Assembly (NCBI RefSeq): GCF_945859705.1
Contig: NC_079135.1
Span: 79,802,253 to 79,866,252 of the forward strand
Direction of reading: 5' to 3'
Origin: Episyrphus balteatus
Taxonomy: Eukaryota; Arthropoda; Insecta; Diptera; Syrphidae
Length of the DNA: 64,000 bases
In this document: positions 56,229 through 64,000 of the stretch, in pieces
How the letters are laid out: the number at the start of each line of letters is the position of its first letter
Position numbering within the stretch: position 1 is the first letter of the stretch
Notes under the pieces: generated by a model
Databases searched by the model: none
What the model was told of the DNA's origin: nothing
The model's input: only the letters and a program-made list of their open reading frames with translations
Position numbers and translations under genes: made by a program

Positions 56229-58799
56229 TTAACTGAAAGTATGAAAAAATACAAAAAATACTTTTCTTCAAGATATGACCATGAAAATAATTTTTGAGGC
56301 CAAAACTCATGAAAAGCATCACTGTAAGCCGACTTTTTTTTAACTATAACTTAATTAAAGTATCAAAACTTAAGTCAGTATCATTAGAGCCTTTAAAGAC
56401 TTACCCTCGATTTGCATGGACTTAATCGATTGGCATGGAATAACATTTTAACAAATCATATATAAGCATGTAAAAAGTTCGTGTTATTACTAGAATTATC
56501 AAGATTTTTAAGACAAAACACACAATATCTAATTAACTAATATCCAGGTTCATGTTAAGCTTACTGTTAGAATAGAAATGCTGTTTTTTTCTTTAAATTA
56601 TTTGTGTTTTTTTTTTTTAGACTTAAGACTAATACGTTTGTTATTTATATTAAACTTTAACCTCCTACTAGGTCAGACTTAATTTTTTTTTTCTAAATTC
56701 TATGCCATTCTTCTATCTAAATCTATTGACATTCCTTGAGAGCTCAGAAAATCGAATTTATTAATAGATTTCAAACAACTTGTAACCAGTTTTTGTGTGA
56801 TTTATTTTTATACAACTTATTATGCAACTTTTTTTTTTAGAAGAAATACAAAAATATTCAATAACTTAAATTGTGACCCCATTCCAAGAGTGGAACAAAG
56901 TAGAACGCAGCACACCACAACGAGAAAGTGATCAAGATCATGAAAAATCGGTTACTAATCGAGTTTTCATCAAACACCTGACTGAATTGTTTTTTTTTTT
57001 TTATATATTTTGTATTAACAATTTTTGTTTAGGTTTTTTGGTTTTTCAATTCAATATAATAATAAGGCAAAGGTAACGTGTGTTGTAATTTTTGTTTTTA
57101 TGGAGAAGTGGAGATCAATGACCCAAATGAGAGTTGCATTTCGTATAGGGTTTTTAAACTTGAAAAAGAAGAGAAGAACAAGAAGTGGAAGAAAATACCA
57201 TTAAAAAAATTTTTAATTGATTTTATTTGATCAAACACAATATAAAACTGGTTTATTGTTTGTGTAACAGTCAAGTCTCTCATTTTGGAAGAACTATCAG
57301 TCACTTCAAATTGTCACTTCTTCCTCTGCTTTTTGTGATTAGTAGGGTGTACTCCTCGACCATGCGGGTATAAGACCACTCGGCCAATAAGGCCACTCAG
57401 CCAATAAGGCATTATTCATAGTCCTAAAACATTTGACCACAATTTTTTATGAACAGTTTTTTATTTTATTTCAAATCTCCCTCAGCTAAGCCTTATTACC
57501 CGTTACTACCATTTGAACTTTACTTTATAAAGATCGAAACATTCTGATCACTTTTGCTAACCGGACCGATGATGATTCCATTAGTACTTCTGCAGATGGT
57601 ATTTGTTTTAAGAAAACGGCCATTCCCACAGAATATAAACAAACTAAATAAACTTTTAGAGAGACTCTACTGTAATAGTTTTGTGTAAATAACGCAGGTA
57701 GAAACTATCAAGTAGTTTATAAAAGACACATACAATTTTTAATCAAAAATACCGACATTGACAAATGTATATGATTAAGTGTATAGAGTAGCTCTAGAGT
57801 TTACATGTTTCACAATAAGAAAAATTAAACTACAACAACAACAACCATTTTACATCATTATCTTCATAAACATCGAATATAAAAAATCCTCTATCATCAA
57901 CGAACCGGATCCTGAATGATAGAAAATTTGAATATCTACAAAACAAAACCAAAAAAAAAAGGAACAAACAAAATTTCAAAAAAATTCAAGTCTGCAAGCT
58001 ATCTCAGTGCTTCTTTTATAGATTCCATATATTATTATGAACGTTGCGCTTCTTTGAAATTCTTCAAGTGTTCCTCCTCGGCACGGTTTGGCGTTGAATT
58101 CGAATTGTCATCAATGAATGAATGGATTCTCTAAAGCTACGACGAAGTTATGCGATATTTCAATGCCTACGCACTCGAAATAATAAATGATCTTTAGCCA
58201 ATGAGAATATAGTTGATGATCATCATGATGATGACTGGCATTCGCATTGCGCAGCACCATGCAGAAGAAAATAAAAGTAAAAACATGAACTTACTAATTT
58301 ACTGGTAAATGAAAATAAAATTTATATTGCTGCTCTTATGGAACACTCCTTGAGAAGGACAAAAATGTAGGTATTGTATATATGTATGTACAACAAAGGA
58401 ACATCTTTGACAATGAATCCTTGAAAACCAGTATGGTGGTTCTTCGTTTTTGTTGTTTGTGGACATTTAGCATTCAAGCTGTGGCCATGGACAGAGGCGG
58501 CGGAAGGGGTGTGCGGAGTGTGCCCCCGCACACGGCCCCGCGCTTGGAGGGGCCCCGCGGGCGGCAAATGAAAATGTCTCGGCAATAATATAAAATAATA
58601 TAAATATAATATAAAAAAAATAATTGAAATTGCCTTGTTTCCACTCGATTTCCATAATTGGATTGAGATGGTTATATGGTTTTGCTCATAGTTACTATAG
58701 CCAGAACTGAACGAATTTGAAATACCACCACACACCAGCTTTCAAATATAAAAAGAACTATCAAAATTGTACCAATTTAAACACTTTGTTAATAACTTA

Positions 58800-60104
58800 A
58801 GCTATGATTACACGGTCAACGAAATGGATCAAGGCGTTGACTCTCTATCGTAAAAATTATGTCATAATCTGTCCCAAGAGTGTCACGTCGTGGATCGTCA
58901 ACGAAAACTGCTATCATTGCTATCATTAATACCGTGTCATCGTTTCAGATTGACATTGTTTTTTGTATAGAAATGTGATGAAAGTTGGATTGGGAACATT
59001 TTTTAGAGGGCGATTTTTTGAATGGTGTACCGTTTTGGATGGAGGGGGTTCTCATTTCTCCTTTTTGTTTTTGTTTTTACAAAAATAACTTTTCGGTATG
59101 GCCATGGCATCCATGTTGGATGCAAAAACTTTTTTTTACAAAAAAAAAAAAAAAAACCTTTGTATATTCTAAGCTACATTTTAAGACCATAACCATTAGC
59201 ATTGGCGTTCCTATGTTATAAGCGTTTGAAGGTGGCCATATTGATTTTTTTTTCGATTTTTTTAAAATCAAATGTCGAAACTTTTTTATTTTTTTTTTTT
59301 TCTAATTTTTCGACAAAACTTTAGTAATTTTACTTTTATATTTGTCCAACAATCTTATTAGAATTCATTTAAGGCTTTTATCTTAAAAGTGCATTGCGTA
59401 TATCTCGAAATATTAACATTTCAATGGGACCATGTCAAACAAATTTTCGTTTAATTTTTCAATGAGAGACTTTTTCAAATCTCAGTCAACGCATTGACAC
59501 TTCTAAGTAAACGTCACGTCATGTCAATGTTTTATGCATTGGGCACGTTCAGGAAATATTAGGGACTAAATATTTAGGTAACATCATTTTCTGAACGGAA
59601 ATTTGAGTAAATTGACTAAATTAGTTTGGATACGCCATAATTGTCATATTTCGAAATTTACTTGAGAATTTTAGAGATCGCATGCGGCAGACACCAAATA
59701 ATAATAAATAAATAATATTAATTTTAACCGATAATGCACTTTTTACTAGTTTTCCACACAAATAGATTAAATTTTGCTAATATAATTCTGTATTTAAAAA
59801 CGATCATCAAACATGACAGCTCATGTTGACAAAAAAAACTTTCCTAAATATTTAGGGAAACATTTCTTGCCTAACTTTCCAGTCAGCTTTCCAATAAAAT
59901 TACCTAAATTGGAAGGATTTTTTTTTGACAGCTGACCAATCAGAGGCCGAGAAATTACCTAAATATTTAGTCCCTAACGTTTCTGAACCTGCCCATTGAC
60001 ACTGTGAACGTTGACGGTGAGATGACAGAGAGAATATGGATTTTTTCTTGACGTCAGAGAGTCAACGCGTTGACCGAATTCGTTGATCGTGTGTAATCAT
60101 AGCT
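58800..60104. mobile_element. GTCAACGCGTTGAC-palindrome element, copy B
   Basis: The ends AGCTATGATTACACGGTCAA and the inverse match copy A (29788-30945), but the interior is inverted relative to it. It is bordered by TTAA at the left and TTAA at the right, so the exact duplication (TTA or TTAA) is ambiguous here. It is interrupted at 59542-59993 by a smaller element. Palindrome GTCAACGCGTTGAC is present at 60061. Confidence 0.85.
59542..59993. mobile_element. MITE nested inside copy B
   Basis: The ends are GGCACGTTCAGGAAATATTA and the inverse of GGCAGGTTCAGAAACGTTAG; the motif GGGACTAAATATTTAGG is inverted at the other side. CATTG flanks both sides (59537-59541, 59994-59998). Copy A has a single CATTG here (on its reverse strand), confirming the insertion. 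The duplication could also be read as 3 bp (ATT) with GGGCA ends. Confidence 0.85.
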
Positions 60105-60107
60105 TAA

Positions 60108-60615
60108 CCCCTTGTAACCCAACATCGTAAATTTTAAAATTAATAATGTCAATCGAAAGGGCTTCAGCTATATCTAATAAAACACGTATTTTTTAAAAAT
60201 TCATTATTTGCTTAGTTATTTCGAAATTTACGCAGTAAAAAAAAAATTAAAATAATTTATTTTGGTATATAAAATATAAATGCAAAAATTCAAACAAAAA
60301 GCTATAACATTTATTTTTAGGCGCATTCCTAAAATCCAAAAATAAAATCCCGTTAGTTTATGCACGAAAAATATTTTTTCTGAATTTCGTAGTTTTTACA
60401 TAAATTTGCTTGTTTTCCAAAAAAGCCGAACTTTCAACATTAACTGCCAATTAAAAACTATTGGTTCTATTTATTAGAAATATGGCGAATTATTTCGATA
60501 AAGCAATTCTTAAAGGTTATGTAAGAAGCTTTAAAAGAATAAAAATATGTTTTTCACAGCTTTTGGGCGATCTTTTTCGGTTTGTTACAGAAACGTCACA
60601 TGGGGCTACAAGGGG
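60108..60615. mobile_element. piggyBac-type MITE (TTAA target), 508 bp
   Basis: The ends are CCCCTTGTAACCCAACATCG and the inverse of CCCCTTGTAGCCCCATGTG, with TTAA at 60104-60107 and 60616-60619. It sits directly against the right end of copy B and uses the TTAA of that border. It is non-coding. Confidence 0.8.
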
Positions 60616-63600
60616 TTAAAACTTTTCTGTTTTCCGCCGCCAATTTGTTGATCTCCTGAAAAATGATTAAAAAGGACCATTTTATTTAGTGAAATTTTCG
60701 CTGTTCGAAATTCCGTACTCGAACACATTTTGCGGATTCATTGATGTTTCAAAATACGGACGGATTCGCAATCCACCAAACTTTTCCCGTTTTAAATCAA
60801 CAATTTTGTTTAAACAAAAAATTCAATAATTCATTTAATTACTAGTTATTTACCTATTAAAAAAATATAAAATTATTGATAAAATGATAAGTATCTAACA
60901 GTGGAAAGCAAACATCAACAGAAACAATTCCCATTAGTAATTATACATATAACTTCATGGAAAAACTTTCAAGTAGATGATGGATAAAAACAAACATTAG
61001 GTCGGAAAACAAAAAATATAGTCCCATTACTTTTTTGGATATCCTCCTGTATCTAGCAGGAAAAGTCCCTTGGTTTTTTACGGTCTCTTCTCTTCTTCTT
61101 CAACTCAAAAGCCAAATTGAATCACCAATTAAAAGAAGCAATACGTCCTAAATTTTCCTAAAATTATATTTTGATGGCAAATGTCGTAAGCCATCGAATC
61201 GGTTAGGTCGAAGAAAGAAACATAAACCGTTTTTCTAATAGAAATACAATAATGATTTTTTAAAACAATAGTTTAAAGGAAGAAACAAGAAACGAATCCC
61301 GGCTTTATTTCCTTCTTCCTACTGATAAATTAAATTTTTTTTTAGGTATATGGCACTCAGCGATATTACAGGTTGTTTGAAAAGTTTCAATTTCCAAATT
61401 TTAAGACTAACGTTAGACTAGCCTAAACACATTCTTAGAACCGTCAAATAAAGAAGTTATGCAGTTATTTGCGTTTTGCCAACAATAAGATGAGATGGAT
61501 TTATTCCTTTTTTCTAATTGGTGATTCAATTGATAATTTTAGTTTCTAAAAAAGAAACTGAGAACAAACTGGCGAAAACAAGAATTTCTTTCTTATAAAA
61601 TAAATATCTTATACCTATGTATATTATATTATACCAATTTTAGAAAAGTAGAATTACTCGAAAATGATTAACGATTTTATGAAAAAAGCAATCAAGTGTA
61701 AGTTATAAATAGTTTATATATTTTGATAAAGAAAGTTTGATTTTTATTTTTTATTTAGGTAAATATTTATTTAAATTTTAGAAAATTTTAAATTTAATTT
61801 TTTCTAAGATTTGGAATGCTGATAAATAATTTCTGCAAAATTTCATACCAATTTCACTTAAAACAGTTTTTTTTCCGAAAAATGTTTAGATATAACAGTT
61901 TCTAACGATTTTGATTTTTTTTTCTAAAAATGCGCCTTAATAAATTTTGTTTGATTTGAAGAACGAATTAATTTTTTTTTCTGATATATGTACGTACATT
62001 TGACAAATCTTATTTATATATAAAAAGTTTTAAAAATTAAAGTAATTTAAAATTTAAGAACAAGTGCGTGAGATCGAGTCGTGCATTTTGTTTTTCATCT
62101 ACATTGAAACCTATAAGTTTGTTATAACAATTTTGAACTTGAACTTGGACGGAATATTTGATACTTGTTTCAAAATGATGGTCCAAAATCATTTTCCTGG
62201 GAGCCCCGCAAATTCACTCCCGCACACGCCTCATTTTGGTCTAGCGCCGCCTCTGGCCATGGACTAGTGTGGCTTAGTTCTTTAACATTTCTATTTTTGT
62301 CGCATGAATTTGTCGGCTGTCTTTCATAGAATTTTTTTTTTGTCCTTTCTTTTAAAGAAACGCCTTGACAGATTTCGATTTATGCCATGGCATCATGTGA
62401 ATTGTGATGAATTGTCATTAAAACTATGTGTCGTTGAATAATGCCCACCAGGGTCTCTTCTTTCATAAGTTACTAAATTTTGTCGACTGCACTGTAAATT
62501 GTAATAAATTACAACTCATTACGTTTACTTCCAACGATATTTAAACTTAAATAACTACTAACAATTGTTGCCATTGAAATATATCATTTTCATCCGACAT
62601 CTTCAATAAATATTTCATTTAAAAATGTCTCAATCCGTTAGAGTGGGTGTTTCATTAAAAAAAGAAATAAAAGGTTGCCTAAAAACCAATTAAAAAATAA
62701 TTGATTGAAACAAATATAGAAGTTTGTGAACACGTCATGATACCATTGATTGTCCTACGCAATTTTTATTACTAAATGTAAGAAACAATTCAATGACTGT
62801 TTTTACTATTTATACTGCCGGAATTTCTTTGTTTGAAAAAAAAAAAAAAAAATTAGATAAATAACAAGAATCCAAAAATGGGTGTATATATTTATTAGAC
62901 AAATAGATCAACGTAAATAACAAATCGAATTTTCAACCATTTGTGAACAAAGCGAATCTTTGTTCAAACAACGGATATAAAAAATATCAGAGAAGAAGAA
63001 TAGTTTGACAACTATTGTTTCATACAACCTGAATTGTTAACTGAATAGTATGTTAACACGATATTATGTGGGTTGTTTTAAAATATATTCTTGGCTTTTT
63101 AAAGAGAATCGTTCAAAGATTCAATTTATTAGTTTAATATCAAAGACAAGAAAACGAGTAATGAAAAAAGAATTCAAAGTTAATAAAATACCTTTTTCTT
63201 TCAAACATTGCCTGTAAGAGTTGAAAATATTGTTGAATTTTTTTTACACAAGATGAAAAGAAAGTTCCTTTATGAATTTTAGAAACAGAGTAAAAGCTGC
63301 TGATCATGAAAAGATCATTCCTTGATTTTTCCGAAGAAGCTTTTTCAAGAGGTGTTCAGAAAATATGGGTTTATTGCAAAAACTAAGTAACAAAAGTGAT
63401 ACCCTATTGAAATTCTGTAATTATATTATATGTATTTACATACATTAAATATCTTTAAAAATTTTATTCGAATATATTTTTGTTTCCTTCACTCAAAAAA
63501 ACACCCTTTATTCTAAAGGCTCATTTCATTTTTTTTCCAGTACAAATAAAACGTACTACTTTAGAAAAAGAAAAAAGTTATTTGATCCGTTATCAACCTT

Positions 63601-64000
63601 TGAATACACTGGCAAACAATTTTCAACTTTTTAAAATTTTCCAAAAAAACTTATGTCTAATTTTATGGATTTGGCTTAAAAATCATATTGGTTTTTTTCT
63701 AGCAGCTCTAGTTTTTGAAATATTTAATTTTTCATATTTGGGGAATATTCATACTAATTTTTCAGTTTTCCTTATTTTGAGCGTTTATTAGAATTTTCCA
63801 GAAAAATTTATATTAAACTTATAATGTATTTAAGGTCAGTTAACCTAAAAATCACATTTATATATTTCTAGGAGCTCTATTTTTTTGAAATATTTAAGTT
63901 TTCCACATTTTTGGGGTAATTTCGTACTAATTTTAAAGTTATGCTTATTTTACATGTTTGTTAACATTTTCCAGAAAAATTTTTGTCGAACCTAATGAAT

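Larger units (their letters stand above)
58492..62255. mobile_element. hAT-type element carrying nested insertions
   Basis: The ends are CAGAGGCGGCGGAAGG and GCGCCGCCTCTG. A perfect 8-bp duplication GCCATGGA lies at 58484-58491 and 62256-62263. Subterminal sequence is GC-rich: GTGCCCCCGCACAC and GGGGCCCCGCGGGCGG at the left, CTCCCGCACACGCC at the right. Of its 3764 bp, 58800-60104 and 60108-60615 are other elements, so the original copy was about 1.95 kb. No transposase frame is visible. Confidence 0.88.
34214..64000 (+). other. Presumed first intron of baz (continues beyond window)
   Basis: It starts with a consensus donor and no matching downstream exon is recognised, so by inference the rest of the window is intronic. 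Outside the elements listed separately, the stretches 36520-40527, 40832-43507, 44605-46590, 46824-48362, 48497-52002, 52568-54092, 56233-58483 and 62264-64000 are AT-rich without recognised genes. They hold minor features such as an (ATT)n run near 52955 and an 18-bp double repeat (GGCCACTCAGCCAATAAG-like) near 57370-57414. Open frames of 60-100 codons there lack family signatures and splice context. Confidence 0.5.

Noticed and set aside
58382..58588. Open frame crossing the hAT left border
   Set aside because: It runs from flanking DNA through the target duplication into the GC-rich transposon end, so it cannot be an old coding sequence.

Overview
This is nuclear DNA of an insect, most likely a higher fly (Diptera). 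The window is strongly AT-rich. Introns of 57-86 nt occur in two genes and a very long first intron in another, and the recognisable proteins have their closest remembered relatives in Drosophila and vertebrates. Nothing looks bacterial, viral or organellar. All calls come from reading the sequence; no database search was possible.

Layout. (1) 0-12.5 kb: a tRNA-Asp(GUC) gene, a four-exon SLC36/PAT-type amino acid transporter (5638-7182) and a two-exon ABT1/ESF2-type ribosome-biogenesis RNA-binding protein (11714-12466), all on the + strand and set among MITE and foldback repeats. (2) 12.7-19 kb: a second foldback copy, a dead Tc1-like transposon and two decayed LINE relics. (3) 20.2-23.0 kb: an intronless 938-codon p120-catenin gene on the - strand. 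(4) 24-32.4 kb: a broken Jockey-like LINE interrupted by a foldback element, a non-autonomous hAT with a perfect 8-bp target duplication, and nested MITEs. (5) 34094-34213: the first coding exon of bazooka/Par-3 on the + strand. The remaining ~30 kb is most simply its first intron, which runs off the window and is filled with long inverted-repeat elements. A small ATG exon candidate lies at 53534-53593.

Gene relationships. p120-catenin and Bazooka/Par-3 both act at adherens junctions. Here they stand head to head, their start codons 11.1 kb apart. The other genes have no evident functional link.

The most informative content is the transposon stratigraphy. Several insertions can be read at base resolution because a target duplication survives, because a second copy of the host repeat shows the empty site, or because the insertion splits a reading frame. 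There are two- and three-level nests at 9.8-11.1 kb, 29.7-31.0 kb, 40.5-40.8 kb and 58.5-62.3 kb. No CRISPR array, operon, phage or toxin system is present.
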